DNA from: Nereocystis luetkeana
Taxonomy: Eukaryota; Sar; Phaeophyceae; Laminariales; Laminariaceae
Direction of reading: 5' to 3'
Assembly: GCA_031213475.1 (NCBI GenBank)
Contig: JARUPZ010000004.1
Span: forward strand, 2,319,501 to 2,383,500
Length of the DNA: 64,000 nt
In this document: positions 1 to 13,021 of the stretch, piece by piece
Position numbering within the stretch: position 1 is the stretch's first letter
How the letters are laid out: each line of letters starts with the position of its first letter
Notes under the pieces: generated by a model
Told to the model about the DNA's origin: nothing
What the model saw: the letters and a program-made list of their open reading frames with translations, nothing else
The model's database searches: none
Program-made: the position numbers and the translations under genes

Positions 1-396
1 TGCCATTTCGCCCGCATATAATAGTCGTTTTTCAAATATCTAAGTCTTGGAAAGGCGTTATTTCAACGGGATTGATATTTATTGTCCAACCGGTCGGATC
101 TTCCCGTGGGGGGTGTCAATCCATCATGTCTTGCTGTCTGTGTGGCCGCGAGCCGCCATAGACGACTACTCGTAACGCGACTATATATGTCGCCTGTGCG
201 ACCAAACCCCCACGGAGGTATAGGGTGCATAGGCGCCTACCTGGTACCAAGTACCAGGGTATGTATGGTATTACAGGGTGGCAGGAACAATGTTCAATAT
301 TCTCGTAAATTTTGCCTTATTGCGCGGTGCAATCAATGTACGTAGGATGCTGCCGCGCTTTTGTTCTGGAGAGTCCTTCACTTTCTGTTATTAATA
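1..396. other. No gene recognised
   Basis: Nothing coding is supported here. A TACCTGGTACC motif with a nearby GTACCAGGGTA lies around 238-262. Short ORFs lack any recognisable motif or splice context. Confidence 0.5.
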
Positions 397-501
397 TTAC
401 GGGGGACCATAGTTAATAGGACCTATGGTATACATAAACATATATATATTTAACCATTTTTACTACCAACATTTGGTCCTATTAACTATGGTCCCCCGTA
501 A
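397..501. mobile_element. MITE-1 copy (TTACGGGGGACC TIRs)
   Basis: A 105-bp near-perfect palindromic element. It begins TTACGGGGGACCATAG and ends with the reverse complement, with an AT-rich centre. TA dinucleotides sit directly outside both ends, as expected for a TA target-site duplication of a Tc1/mariner-like non-autonomous element. The same structure recurs about thirteen times in this window, so the family is certain even though no transposase is seen. This copy is close to the family consensus. Confidence 0.92.
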
Positions 502-1167
502 TAGTCGTTTATTAGAATAACACTACACATTGTCGGATGGCAAGCAAAATAAAAATAATAATAATATGTAAAACGAAACACGTTATTTCTTCAAGCCGTT
601 TTGGGGATATTACCCGATACCCACATCAGGGTGACTCTATATATATACTATAGTATCGTACGGCATTGCTGCTGCAGTGCTCTGCAACGGGGACGCTTTT
701 CGCGGTGGTGGCATACTCTCGGTATTCACTACTCATTTTTTTTGTTTTTTTTTCGTGAAATGTAGGTATATACAGCAGTAGTAGTAGCACTATACAGCAA
801 CGTAGATACTAAACGAATACCTGCGGAACGGCTTTTTTACCGGCACTTCTTTCTCACATGGCATGTTTTATTCCATTCACGTGACACTCAAGACATACAC
901 ATGCTTCAACAACAACAATGGCAGCAAACAGCAGCAGAGAATAGCAGTAATAATAGCAGTAGTATTAATAGTAATAGTATAATATTAACAGTGGAGTACC
1001 TGATAACAATGAATAATCAAGGAAAATGTCGACGGAAGAACACACAAAAGACACAATCCCCCGCGTCCGCGAATGAATGCAAGAATATAAAACACGTTGT
1101 TATAGTTATATTATGAATAATAGTTGATTTCGTATTATTCCTATGCACGGAGACTCTGACTCATGAG
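502..1167. other. AT-rich intergenic, no gene
   Basis: AT-rich sequence with short A/T runs and a CAACAA/CAG-rich stretch near 901-970. The 71-codon ORF there is a low-complexity Gln/Asn/Ser reading of that repeat. No gene is supported. Confidence 0.5.
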
Positions 1168-1524
1168 GTGGCCGGGACCAGCTCTCTTGCATATATATAG
1201 CACAATAATACCGGTACACAGTATAATAAGTGGAAGTAAATTATACCAGGTATTCGTTGTGGGGACCTTTGAACATACAATATGTCATGTAGCACACCGT
1301 TGGGCGTACCGAATTGGGAGATTGTCGACGCCTTTTGTGGCATTTGTAACACAATTCAATATCTCGTCACAACAAAATGCAATAATACTATACCAGGTAT
1401 GTAGCAAAACTCCACAACAAGGTGTGTCGACAAAACCTCTCCATATTGGTTATATGCCTGGTAATAATGGTATGCTAAATTTGTATGCCCTTTTTTTATT
1501 GTGAATGAGGGCGGTCCCGGCCAC
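1168..1524. mobile_element. MITE-4 copy (GTGGCCGGGACC TIRs)
   Basis: An element of about 357 bp with GTGGCCGGGACC at its left end and GGTCCCGGCCAC at its right end. The outer flanks (TGAG/CTCA) extend the inverted repeat. It shares internal sequence with 7662-7854, including GATTGTCGACGCC and a TTGTGG..TTTG stretch. Two TACCAGGTA motifs lie inside this longer copy. No transposase is seen. Superfamily is not assigned because the target duplication is unclear. Confidence 0.75.
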
Positions 1525-1554
1525 TCATTATCTATCCATGTACTAGTTTTAGCA

Positions 1555-4410
1555 TAGAATAGGAATAACAACGCCACAAAGTGCGGTCCCTCGGTGCACT
1601 TGCTCCGAACCAGTTAGTTGCAAGTTCATTGTTAAATACCTGATGATGTAGAGTGTGCCCATAAAATGTGCGCGGTGCGCCGTGACCCTATGAAATAGTT
1701 TACACACGGAGAGGGTCTAAGCGTGTGTGGTATTATAGCCCGTGGTTCGCCCCGAGACATTTAGACCCTCCACGTGTAACTGGTTCGTGGGCTCACATTA
1801 TTTTGTGTTCCCCTTGCTTGCGGGAAAGGTCTAAACGCACGTGTTGGCAGCGAACATATTTGGTTGATTTGCCATCCCACAGTAGGGTTGCGCCAGAAGT
1901 TCCTGATATCCCCTCACATTAGGAGCTCAATATATCACCCGATACAGTGCTTGGAAAAATTCATTCGTGCCACCCGACCGGCACTTTATGCGCTAGTCCT
2001 GAAACGAATATACGAGTAAAAATTTCATTCTAAATGGTAGTTCTTCTCTTAAAAGGAACTCAATTAGTCAGAAATATATGCCCAAAAACTGCAACCCCTA
2101 CCATGGGGTGACTCTAAAATAGGTTGTATATTGTTAACAAACCGGTTGCATATACTGAAGGTATAAGGTCTACATGAATCGGCAGCGAAGATGCTACTAT
2201 TAAAAGTAGAAGACCGCAGTTTGGCCCTTTGACTGACCGTCTCCCGCACTAAAACCAGTACCAGGTACAATAGTACCAAAAAGGCCTGGACGCGCCCAAA
2301 AAGACTTGGTCGGAAGGAGTATAGCTTAGGTGGTGGGTAAAAGGATTGCGTACCGCGCCGTGACTCGCTGCACCAATCGCACGCGGAAGATCTACTGTAA
2401 GCGCATGCATGCACAAAGAGGGCGAGAGTTCTGCCGCTCCTGCCTCATGACTGTCCGAACCAACCCCACGCGGAGGATGATCTACGGCGGATTTTGCGCG
2501 TATAGAACCTACAGTAGTACCAGTAGTATCAGGTATTATTATGGTGCTGATGTTGCTGTCATTTCGATTAATGTTTAGGAGATGCCAGGCTGGTATCATC
2601 ATTGTTGGCGCTCGTCACGATGTACTCTGTCTGATGGTGAACGCAGTAACAACAAAACGTCCATGGACATGGATTGAGTCGTGCGTCGCTACTCTCCAAA
2701 AACCAGTTGCTAGCGTGTTATTAGTGGTCTAACTGAACTAGAGTTTCGCGTCGTGGCTGTACCTACCAGTTGCACGCGGAGGTCTACTTGTGTGGTCATA
2801 TTATCTGAGCCTGTTTCGCGTAGTAGAGCCTACCACATATATATCCGAGATGTGTCTGCCTGGCTGATGGTCACAGAGCTAGGGCTGCTCTGATTGGTTC
2901 AGGGTTATAGGGTTAGTGCTATTCGTTTCGCACAAAGCAGTGTGTGCCAATTATTTCCTCAAATAAGCGGTGAGCAAAACCCTCGTTTCGCTGATGATGG
3001 TGTGAACGTCTACATACGCGGACAGTGAATATATGTCAAGGTAGGAGAAGGCAGTTTGACCCCTCTATGTTGGCTGACCGCCCCCCTCCCTTATCCCAAG
3101 TGAATAGTACCTGTTGTCGTAAGCGCGCATGCTACAATAGGGTATGTATGTGCCTCGTACAACTACGGGCGGAATTAGAGGGACTTCTTCGTAGTCATCT
3201 TAACGTATGAGCGATCCTTGTATTTACGTCTAAAATGTATATCAATGTCTAGCTAAACTGTCACTGGGACTGACGGACCAGGTACTCTCAATAAGGTGTT
3301 CTTACGGGAAAGTTATGAGTGATCCATGTTGAAGATCGTGCTGCACATTGTCGGATGACAACATAAATAGTAATAATAAGGCATGCCTTTTATCAGTATG
3401 TTTCGTCATACCTATAGAGCGCGAGATAGCTCTTCATTGGATTGGCCGTTCGTTTTTCCTAAAATCCAGGTGTCTGAGGCTCAAGGTATATAGGCCTCCT
3501 CAGGCAAGGAGCCTCGCACCAAGAGGAGAAAAGTCCTGAAGCAGGACACGTCGACAAAAGATATAGGCAAAAAAAAGCCTTTGACGGGCCCAAAAGAAGC
3601 GACTCCCACAGAATTGAGAGCATATGTGATGGGCAGAGGGAGAGGGGCGGAGGGCCTACTGCGTGCCGCCGGATCTGTGAGCTACGAAAGGGAGCGGGGG
3701 TGGAGAGGTAGGGCAGTGCACACATTGTAATACCTGGTCGATGGGATGGCCGGGGGCGGCGGGCACAAGGAGATGGGCTCTGTTTGGCGTGGCTCTCCGA
3801 AACAATAGCACATCGGGGGATGCACAAGTAAGTACGGGCAGAGGGATCGAGTTGTTTTTGCCTCGTGACTGTCCGCACCAACCCCACGCGGATGACGTAC
3901 GACCATAAAATATACCAGGTACCTGATATGTGCATGGGCACGGGTTGGGTTGTGCACCGTGACTCTCCCAACTGGTTACACGGGGGGGTTGGCGTGTGTG
4001 GGTGGGGAGGGGGGGTTCTGCGTCGCGACTCTCCAACCTCTTATTATCTGACAGAGTAGAGTCTCAGCATTTATTCGACACTGTGGTTGAAAAATACTAC
4101 TGTGTGTACGAGACAAATTTATTTGCCAATCGCTAACCAACAATTTATTGGAGTTGATTGCCTTCGGGGTAGAGTTGGGGATACTGGAGTAATGTTGATA
4201 TCGTACATAATGACTCTCAGCCATAGTATGTTGCCGAACAACTGCTGAACCCCCATCCTCTCTGAACCAGTTGTACGAGGAGGGTCTAACTCGCGACTAT
4301 CCGAACAAGCCGCGCGCGGGGGGGGGGGGGGGGTCATACATACATGGGCAGGGTTTGAGCTGTGCCGTTACCGCCCTAGCCCGTGGCACGCGGAGGGTCC
4401 ATAATATCGA
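1555..4410. repeat. Degenerate dispersed repeat, CACGCGGAGG motif
   Basis: A motif resembling GACTCTCCGAACCAGTT followed by CACGCGGAGGGTCTA recurs with substitutions near 1600, 1690, 1760 (inverted), 2360, 2455, 2760, 3870, 3965, 4265 and 4385. Spacing is irregular, roughly 85-100 bases where units are adjacent. It looks like an old satellite or a scattered multi-copy element. Overlapping ORFs on both strands (for example 3459-3971) are products of this repeat and have no recognisable domain. A run of 16-18 G lies at about 4318-4333. Confidence 0.55.
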
Positions 4411-7240
4411 TGGGCAGTGCTTGAGCTATCGGGAGTCGGAATTTTTGGTGGGCAGTTCCTGGAGGATATTCCACGACTTGGCCTGCAAGTAGCTTCGTCA
4501 AGGGGGATAGTGAACACAATTTCCTCATTACAGCTTCGATTCAGAGCATTCTCACAGTTGGTTAAGATTGGCGTAGTGATATCGGGTTGGTTACGGTTAA
4601 AGGAACCGCCATTTTTTTCTCAGGCTCCGACAACAAGTGGAGCGCTATACCTCACCTACGACAACAAGTAATGCGCCCAAACCCAACAAACAACTCTCCC
4701 TGGGCTATAGATCATAGTATTGCTAAACACAAGTACACGGGATAAGGATGTTTTGATGCTTTATTGAGTATTTCCTCAGCTGGTGGGCCCCGTGACGTAG
4801 GACATTTTGGCCTCCCGAAGTACCCCCCTTACCGCACTGTAGTGGGATGGTAACGCACTGTAGGGACATGACTCTTGAGGTTTAGAGTATGTATTATATT
4901 TATCAGTTTTGAAAATTGGCGACACTGGACCAAGACGCGTATGCAGCGCGAAATGTTGTAGGTTGTGATGAGACGTTGCAAGAATGCCCTCTCCACGTGG
5001 CCCAACCATAATCAGACGAAACGTATATTATATATATATGTCGACATGACCGTATGCCCACTACGAACCCGTACTTCTATCTTGTTGCTAGACGTTGAGG
5101 TAGGTGTGTGACGCTAACGCACTCGTTCAGCAGACAGGTGTGGCGGTGCCACGATTGGATTAGCACTTTCGATGCAAAGTACTTTGGCTGATGGGCCTCC
5201 CCAACTTCGAAGAGCACTCGCCACACACTCGATACCGTATGTTTTCACAACGAAGTATTGGGTTGTCTCTCTCGGCCTCTCCTCCGATACACGGCCTTCC
5301 CTCGCACCCATGAGTGGATGATGATCGTCTCCAATGCGCAGGGCCCGAACGCGGGACCGGGGCACGGGAATGGGCCGGACGAACAGAAGAGCGAAACAAA
5401 GAAAAATAGACCGAGGGGAGGAAATAAGCAGAACATTTCTATCGTCAACCATACAGAAAGAAATGTGAGTTTTTGTTACCAACCATTCGCACCCATGAGT
5501 GCATGATCATACCCAATGCTCAGGCCCCGAACGCAGTATCCGGGGCACGAGGATGAGCCGGGCGTACAGAAGAGCGAAACAAGGGAGGGAAAGGCTGTGC
5601 GAGGGAAACACGCATGTTTTAGCCCGTCTGGTTAACTATATTTTCATTACTACCATAGGATGTACTGTACGGCATTGGATTGGGGGCGCGCGGTACATTT
5701 GAGGAGGACCACAGTTATCGACTCGAACTCCTCGGAAGAATTTTTACGTATGGGTTTGGACGTCTTACACCCGCAAGAAAAGAGACTGAGCTCTGACGGG
5801 ACAGTGAACAGCAGCAGCGTGCTCAGGATATATGGGAACAGACTAGGTTTCATCGGTTTTGCTCAACCACCGGGGTAGTGGAGGACGCATTTAGATACGA
5901 TCATGACGAATTCGCCGCCCATAAACAAATCATAAACCTTTGCCGCCTACTGTAGTTCCCTCCTCTCCCTCTTTGGTTCAAGTTGCGTGGGTATTGTTGT
6001 TCGTGCTGACCGCTGACTAGGAAGACCCCAGCCCCAACGTGGCCTCCCCCCCGCCAAACTATATGCACATACCTGGTGCGGGAGAACACGCATCGCTCCG
6101 TCTACAGCAACCGAGAAAACAGGCTTGCATGACCTTTTTCAGCAGTCGCATGCTACAAACACGAACGTCACAAACAAAACACATTTTAGGCACGCATGTG
6201 TGTTACAGCAGGTTTATGCCTCTGGAATATCAGGCGAGAATCCTCACGTATTCTGGCCGTCTCGTCCGTTGTTTGAGTCTCGTTGCAGCACAGGCACTGT
6301 CCCAGCTAGCTCCTCACAAAGCCCCATAGGTACAATATGAGTCAGTCGTATGAGTCAGTCGAAGCAGTCAAGAAGGTTAGTTAAGGATGCCTAAAGCGCT
6401 CAATGGATCATTTGACGACACACGAATTTAGACGGAGCACGTTGGGCAGATGTGTGAGACTATTTAAGGGTCACGTTTGATGGCTAATGGAATGAAAAAA
6501 AAAACGGGTCAAGAAGATGCTTTCAAGTGCTTTGCCATATTATGTTGTTTTGACCTTTTGCCGAGAAAAAGGGAGAGATTAAATACCGCTAAGAAGGCTG
6601 TGGATCAAATCTTCTTCATGTAGGTAGAAACACACGAAAATAATCGACACCCCACTTTGTGTTTACGAGAGGGGATACTACTGTAAAACCAAATACAAGA
6701 ATATAACGAAATGCGGTTTACAAAATTCGGATAGAAATCTCATCCCACCATTTTTTTCCCCCGTTCGGACCTTCTTTGGAGTGCGATTTTTTGTCGTGCC
6801 CTCCTGGTCTGGGTGGTACAGGACTGATGAATCAAAAACCATGGTGTAGTATTTGGTTCCAACATGACTTCACCATGGAGGCAGAATATCTCTTCCTAAC
6901 GAGTAAACGTTGTGACAGCAAGGTGCCGACGGAACAAGCCCTCCCTGTCCGCACGTTTAGATCCTCCATGTACGACTACCACAGCTGTACTTGGACATAT
7001 TATTCTGCATCACTACAGTGCATCGAATTATTTCGCCACGGCGTTTCAATAACCTCGCTGCCTGTATGAACGTCTGTGCACACACCTAGGCATCCCATCA
7101 ACCGTGTGCGTCTTCCGTGAAGCAGATCCCGCGTGTCTTTGTTCAGTATTTAGCCGCTGCGGCGGATTTTTTTCAACCTTTGGCCTTTAGGGAATGGAAG
7201 TAATCACCCCTGGGGTTATTTCGCGGCGGTTGGCTTACTC
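4411..7240. other. No supported gene; local duplication
   Basis: Two segments at about 5305-5405 and 5488-5585 are a direct duplication of roughly 100 bp: both read CGCACCCATGAGTG, then CCCGAACGC, then CAGAAGAGCGAAACAA. Small ORFs across it have no family resemblance. The rest is unannotated intergenic sequence. Confidence 0.5.
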
Positions 7241-7345
7241 CTAGAAGCCTGAGTCAGAGTGTGCCGCCCGCCAGCACGGCTCTTGAACGTCGTAGACACC
7301 CTCCGCCACAGCTTGACCCATGCAGTCGGGATGGGTGGAAGCCTC

Positions 7346-7558
7346 ACCTGGTCCGCGTGCCTCTACCAGGAGATGCCTTGTGAACACCTTCGGTCGACAC
7401 GTGTATTCCCTTCCGGTCACCTGCGGCGCTGGAAGTGAAGCGCGGCGAATCGACCCCATGTACAACTCGCACAGAGCACCAATGAAAGGTGTCAAAATTC
7501 GAGACGGGTACGCTTCTCCTCGGGCTGTCATTCCGATTCCGTCCCGCCCTGGTGACAT
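7346..7558 (-). CDS. Possible unidentified exon
   Basis: On the minus strand an open segment is preceded by an acceptor-like ACTGTAG and closed by a strong donor-like ACCAG|GTGAGG. Its GC content and lack of stops are unlike the flanks. An internal CGCAG|GTGACC could be an alternative donor. The peptide reads GEAYPSRILTPFIGALCELY in its first half. I do not recognise a family. The opposite strand is also open here, so this could be chance. No partner exons were identified nearby. Confidence 0.2.
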
Positions 7559-7661
7559 CTACAGTATCACGATCTCCATGCTACGCTCCGTGCACTTCCG
7601 GCAACCCGCAAAAATCGGCAAGAGTGTACGGCGGCAGCGACATCATGGAGGTTCCTCACAA

Positions 7662-7854
7662 GTGGCCGGGACCCACCCCCTTGCACGATGTGGGCGTTTA
7701 TTGTGAAGAGATTGAACAAAGTAGTACATCATTAGGTGTCCCAAATTGAGAGGCTGTCGACACCTTGTGGGGTTTGCTGTATTGTTCAATGTCTCCAAAA
7801 TGGGTTGTTTACGCCTATGTTGTGCGGGGCGGGGGGGGGGGGGGTCCCGGCCAC
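7662..7854. mobile_element. MITE-4 copy, short form
   Basis: A 193-bp relative of 1168-1524. It starts GTGGCCGGGACCCACC, ends GGGGTCCCGGCCAC and shares the central GTCGACACCTTGTGG block. The right terminus follows a run of about 13 G. It lacks the TACCAGGTA motifs and several segments of the longer copy. Confidence 0.75.
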
Positions 7855-8039
7855 GTGTGCGGCTGACACCAAATCCACACTTGAAGCCAAGAAGGGTACA
7901 ACCTTACCTTCCAGTACGTGGCATCAGCGCTCCGGCCGCGAGTGAATGAGCTGCACATGCTCCCGGGAACATCCAATAACTTACGGACTGAGTCCCTGCC
8001 CCGCACGTCCTGCGCGGTTGTATCCTGGTTTGTTTTCTC

Positions 8040-10075
8040 GCTTTCTGGCCTGGTGCGTACGTCCTGACTGGTCGGGTCATGTCTTGTCTCGTACTGCGCA
8101 CTGTCATGCCCCGATTTGACCTGTTTTGGCTTGTCGTGTCTCGTCTTGTCTCTTCTGTGCTACCCACCTCTACAGTTATGTTTTACCTGGTATTCTGCTT
8201 TGGCCTCACGTGCCCTCTAGAGGCCTGTCTGCTCCGTCCTGCGTATCATGTACTGTGCTGTCCAGCCCTGCACAGTCTTGTTCTACCGTGTGTTGCCCTA
8301 TGCATTGTGATACGAAGTCGTGCCGTATGTTGCCGTGTTGTGTCGTGTCCTGGCCTGGACTGCCCTTTGCTATTCTGCCCTCTCCAGGCCCGATCTATGC
8401 TGTTATCGCTTGTCCTGTCCTGTCCACTCCTTTCCTTGCGTACCGTCTCCTGTCTGGCCTTTCCTGCACTGTCCAGTCTGTACCTTACTGTCCGGACCCT
8501 CTCCTGTGCTGTTTAGCTCGGCCCTGCCCTGCCCCGGCGTGTCTTGCCCTGTCCCTGGCCTGTACTACTTTAGCTTAGCCTGCCGTCTCCTGTCCTGTCG
8601 CATCCTGGCCTGGATTTTCCTTTCGCGTCTTATCCTATCCTTTCCAATTTTGTCTCGCTGTGTCCTATCTTGTCGCGTCGTATCATATCGTGCCACGTCC
8701 TGTCCTGGTCTGCCCCCTTGCTTCCCGGCCTATCCTATGCATCTTGTATGACAGTATCCGTGTTTGTCCTTTCGCTTCCTTGTCTGCCCTGCACGTCCTG
8801 TCTGGTCAAGTCCGGGCTTGAACCGCACCCTGTTCTGTCGTGCCCAGCCATATCCTGGTCTGTCCTCTTCTGTCCTTCCTCCTCTTGGCCTGTACTGTCC
8901 TGTCGTGTTTGGACATGTTACTTTCCTGTCCTAGCTTGGTCTACGGCGTGTTTTTCAGCCATGTCCTGTTCTGTCATGCCTTATACTTCCCTACCCCTTC
9001 CAACCCTGTCCTGTTGGGTCCCACCCTGCCGCATGATACTATCACATATCCTCCACTGTCCCCTCCCTTCCAGGCCCGTCCTGTACATCCAGTCCGGTTG
9101 CGTCTGGGTTTGTCCTCTCACTTCCTGGCCTCCCATCATCGCCATGTCAGGTCAAGTCTTGTCTTATTTTTTGGTGCGCCGTGCCCTTTCCTGGCCTATA
9201 ATCTCCTTCCCCGCCCTACCTCTTCGTCTGCTGTCTAATCGCTGCCCTACCCTGTCCTGCCTTCGATACCGCATCCTGTCCTGGTTTCTTTGCTATCGTC
9301 ATATTGTGTCCATACCAGCCCTATCATATTGTGTGCTATCCTGTCCCGTCGTGTTATTGCATGTCCTTTCTTGTTTTGGATGGTCCTCTCGCTTTCAGGT
9401 CTATCATGTACATCTTGTCTGACCATGCCCTGGCTTGTTCTGTCCCGTCACTGTTCTATCCTACTCGGTGCGGTTCTGTTTTGTCGGGCCATGTGCTGTC
9501 CTTCTCTTTCATGGCCTGTCTTGCTCTGTCCAACCATGTCCTCAGCTGTCTTGTTCTGCTTTGATATCTCATGCCCTGTCTTGTCGTGCCCTGCAGATCA
9601 AGCGCTGTTTTGTCGGGGACTGTCGGCCCCGGCCTGTCCTGCTCTATAATACACAGCTGTGCCATGTCCTGTCTCAACCCTTCGTGACCGTTTCTCCCAG
9701 GTCCTAGAAGTTTTCTGAGCGGTCATGTCCTGATGTCCACTGTCCTTTCTCTTTTCTGTCTTATCTTTCTTTGCCATACCCAGTCTACTATAATTCAGCC
9801 GTATCACGTACACGAATAACAGGTTTTTTCCTAACACGTTGTGTCCCGTCACGACATTCCCTACATGGTCCTGTCCGGACCTGCTCTGCCATACCTTGCT
9901 CTTTCGTTCCCTTTCTTGTCCTGTCCTGCCCCGTCTCAACTTGACCTAGCCTGTTCTGTCTTGTTGTGCCGTATACTACGAACACATACGCTCTTCTGCG
10001 AGTCATGCCCAGCCCTGGCCTGTCCTGTGCTGCCTCGTGTTGTTCAACCGCGTCCTGCCCTGTCCTGGTCACAAG
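8040..10075. repeat. Degenerate TGTCC pentamer array, ~2 kb
   Basis: About 2 kb is dominated by variants of TGTCC (TGTCCTGTCC, CCTGGCCTG, TGTCTTGTC). Five is not a multiple of three, so each plus-strand frame reads the same Cys-Pro-Val-Leu-Ser cycle. This creates overlapping ORFs of up to 250 codons in all three frames. They are repeat artefacts, not genes. The array becomes more divergent at its ends and stops where the 10-kb satellite begins. Confidence 0.9.
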
Positions 10076-12990
10076 ACAACGTCTACGTCGTGCTCTGGAC
10101 AGTAGGAAGAATCGTCATGAACTCGGCTGGCTTTTCCACTGCCAGGATACATCAGAGGGGAAGGGAGTCATGCGCACCATCTACGTCGTCCTCCGCGCCA
10201 CCGGAGCGCGATAGAGATCGTGCGCCGGGCTTCCTTCCTTGTCTGAAAGATATTTTCCTTGAGGAAATCAGCCGCATTCGCAACGTCTCTTCCCGCTGGT
10301 CGGTGCACGACGTAGACGGCTACTGTTTCAGCAGCCCAGATGGTGCAGAGGACCCCTCGAAGCCCACAGTATTCGGTATAATCGCCGTCTACCTCTTGGG
10401 CACCAGCTTGCGCAGCTGCTCAGAGCAGGCGGTGTTGGCGACCACAACCCTCCCGGGAGCGTCGTACTTTGCCGATATGTATGTTTCTCCCTGAGGATGT
10501 CGTACTTTGCCGTGATGGCCATTTCCTCAGCTTCCCGCGGGGGGTTAAGGTCGTCCGCATTGCCTGCTATGAGCTGCTGCGCAAGCTGATGCTCAACAGA
10601 AAAGACAGGAAACCGATTTTAACCGGGGGCTTGGACGGGTGTTCTGGCCACCCCGGGCCGCCGAAAACAATGCCGTCTGCGTCGTGCTCTGGATGGCGGA
10701 ACGAGTCGCTGCAAATGCAGCTCATTTCCGCAGAGGACAACTATCTCAGGCAAGAAAAGGAGCCCGGTGCGCCATCTACGCTGAGCTCCGGTCACGACGC
10801 CGAGCCCGGCGTAGGTAGATAGCGAGTCTGGCTCCCATTCTTCTTTGCTTTACTGTGGCCTTGAGGAAGTCGCCCATATATACAACAGCTTCTCCCCATT
10901 GTCCGGAGCACGACGTAGGCGGAGACGTCGGCTTCTTCCTTGCTGCAAACGATAGTTCCCTTGAGGAAGGCAGTCGCGTTCGCGACGATCCTTTGCACGT
11001 CCCGGCATACGATATAGATGGTGCACCTGGCCCCCTTCCTTGCCTGAGATATCTTCGCATTGAGAAAGCCAGACGAGTTTACGACAACCCTTCCTGCTAT
11101 CCGGAGCACGATGTAGATGGTGCGCCTAACTCATTTCCTCGCGGGGAAGGGAGTTAGGCGCACCATCGACATCGTGCTCCAGACAGCGGGAGACGTCATC
11201 CAAAACTCGACTGAATTGCTCAGGGCGAAGCTATCTCAGGCAAGGAAGGGAGCCAGGCGCGCCATCTATTTCGTACCCCGAACAGTGGAAAGAGTCATCG
11301 CAGACGCGAGTACCTTCCTCAAGACAATTATATTTCAAACAAAGATTGGAGCCAATCGACCATGTATACGTAAGTTGTTCTCCGGACAGCGGAAAAGAGT
11401 CGTTGTAAATACGGCTAGATTCTTCAAGACCATATAATTCAGAGGAGCAAGGGGGGCAAGCACGCCATCTACGTCGTGTTGCGCAATGTCCCCCGAACCG
11501 GAGCACGGCGTATATGGTGCGCCTGGTTCCCTTACTCGTTTGATATACCATTGCCGTGGAAAAGCTATTACGGGGGAACATAGTAACGAGGACCCACGGG
11601 ACCCACAAAAAAACTACATAATTCTCTATTTTTACTGACAACAGTTGGTCCTATTTACCATGGTCCCCCGCAATAGGCGCATTTACAACAGTTCTGCACG
11701 CTGGACGGAGCACGACGTAGACGGCCTTTTTTCTAGCATCTCGGGCTGGCCAGACCACCAATTCAAGCCCCAGAACGCCGTTCTACCCAACTACTTCCTA
11801 CTAGACACCAGGTTGCACGGCAAGTCGTAGTAGGCAATGCTGATGACGGCAGGACGAAAATAGACGTCTCGGCAACGCGCGACGCCCTCGCGGAGACCCT
11901 GGTCGTCAGCACCACTTGTTACGAGCTGGTGCACATGCTGGTGCCCAACAGGCAGAAAGGGGGTAGAACGGTCCACTGTGGACTTGGTTGGGTGCTCTGG
12001 ACAGCTGGGGCGGCTTAAAAATAGCATGGACCAACCAAAGCAACCGTCTCAGCCCTCAGCACCCCATTCAACCTGCCTTCTTCCTATTGGACATCAGCTT
12101 GCGCAGCAGCTCGTAGACGTCGATGTTGACGACCAGGAGCCCCGCGTGGTCGCCGTACGTGACCCGACGGGTGTCATTCAGGTGGCCTGGGCTGGCTAGA
12201 GCACCCACCCAAGCTCGCAGCAAACTGCTCCATCCACCTTCTTCCTGGTGGGCACGAGCTTGCGGAGACGCTCGGCCTGCTGAAGGCGATGTTCAAGACC
12301 AGCATCCCCGCGAAGACGCTGGAAAATTGCCGTCTTGGCAATGTATGACGTCTCCGCGGGGACCCTGGCGGTGAAACATCGCCTGCTACAAATTTCTGTA
12401 CCAGGTATAACCTAGTGTCATTTAGGAAGAAGGTAAGGTAGAACAGTTAACTGAGGGGTTGGATGGATACCCTGGACAGTCCAGTACGCTGGAAGATTGT
12501 CGTCTACGCCGTGTTTCGGCCAACGTGAAGAACCGCTTTAAAGGCGGCTGTCTCCCCGAACGCAAACACATATCAGAGAAAGATGGGAGTCAGTCGCACA
12601 ATCTACGTCGTATATATAAAGCGCCCCTGCTCGTTTCCTGGCCTGTGGTATAGTTGCTGTGGGGAAACTCGCTGCATTCACAACGACTGTTCCCGCTGTC
12701 CTTAGTACGACGTGGACGGCTTTTGTTCCAGAGCACTCATCCAAGCCCACAGCATATCACTCTACCCTCTTTCTTCCGATTGGACACCAGCTTGCGCAAC
12801 AGCTTGTAGCAGGCGACTTTAACGACCAGGATCCCCGCGAGAACGACGTAAACATTGACGTCTCGGCTATGTACGATGTTCTTAACGTCGCCTGCTACGA
12901 GCTGCTGCACAAGCTGGTGTCCATTAGGCAAAAAGTGGGTAGAACGTTTCGCTTCGGGATTGGTTGGGTGCTATGGACGGCCCGGGTCGC
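10076..12990. repeat. Two interleaved satellites in both orientations
   Basis: Unit type A, about 95-100 bp, contains GCGCACCATCTACGTCGTGCT, then GGAAGAGTCGT and a TTCCTCAAG block. It occurs in plus orientation (for example 10165, 10740, 11150, 11240) and inverted (10210, 10960, 11040). Unit type B contains GCTACGAGCTGCTGCGCAAG and its inversion CAGCTTGCGCAGCAGCTCGT, near 10400, 10563, 11915, 12090, 12260, 12790 and 12895. Both types have open frames in places, and type B repeatedly reads CYELLxKL. Without an intact long ORF I treat the region as satellite, perhaps from an ancient coding element. Confidence 0.75.
11568..11673. mobile_element. MITE-1 copy
   Basis: A 106-bp copy inside the satellite array. 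It has TTACGGGGGAACATAG and CCATGGTCCCCCGCAA ends and TA on both sides. Confidence 0.88.
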
Positions 12991-13021
12991 TTGAGAGATT
13001 GCACGGGTTAACCAGAGCATC

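Noticed and set aside
8079..9939. Several ORFs of 86-250 codons on both strands, Cys/Ser/Leu/Pro-rich on plus
   Set aside because: They are frames of the TGTCC pentamer array. The same amino-acid cycle appears in every plus frame, with no start context, splice sites or domain.
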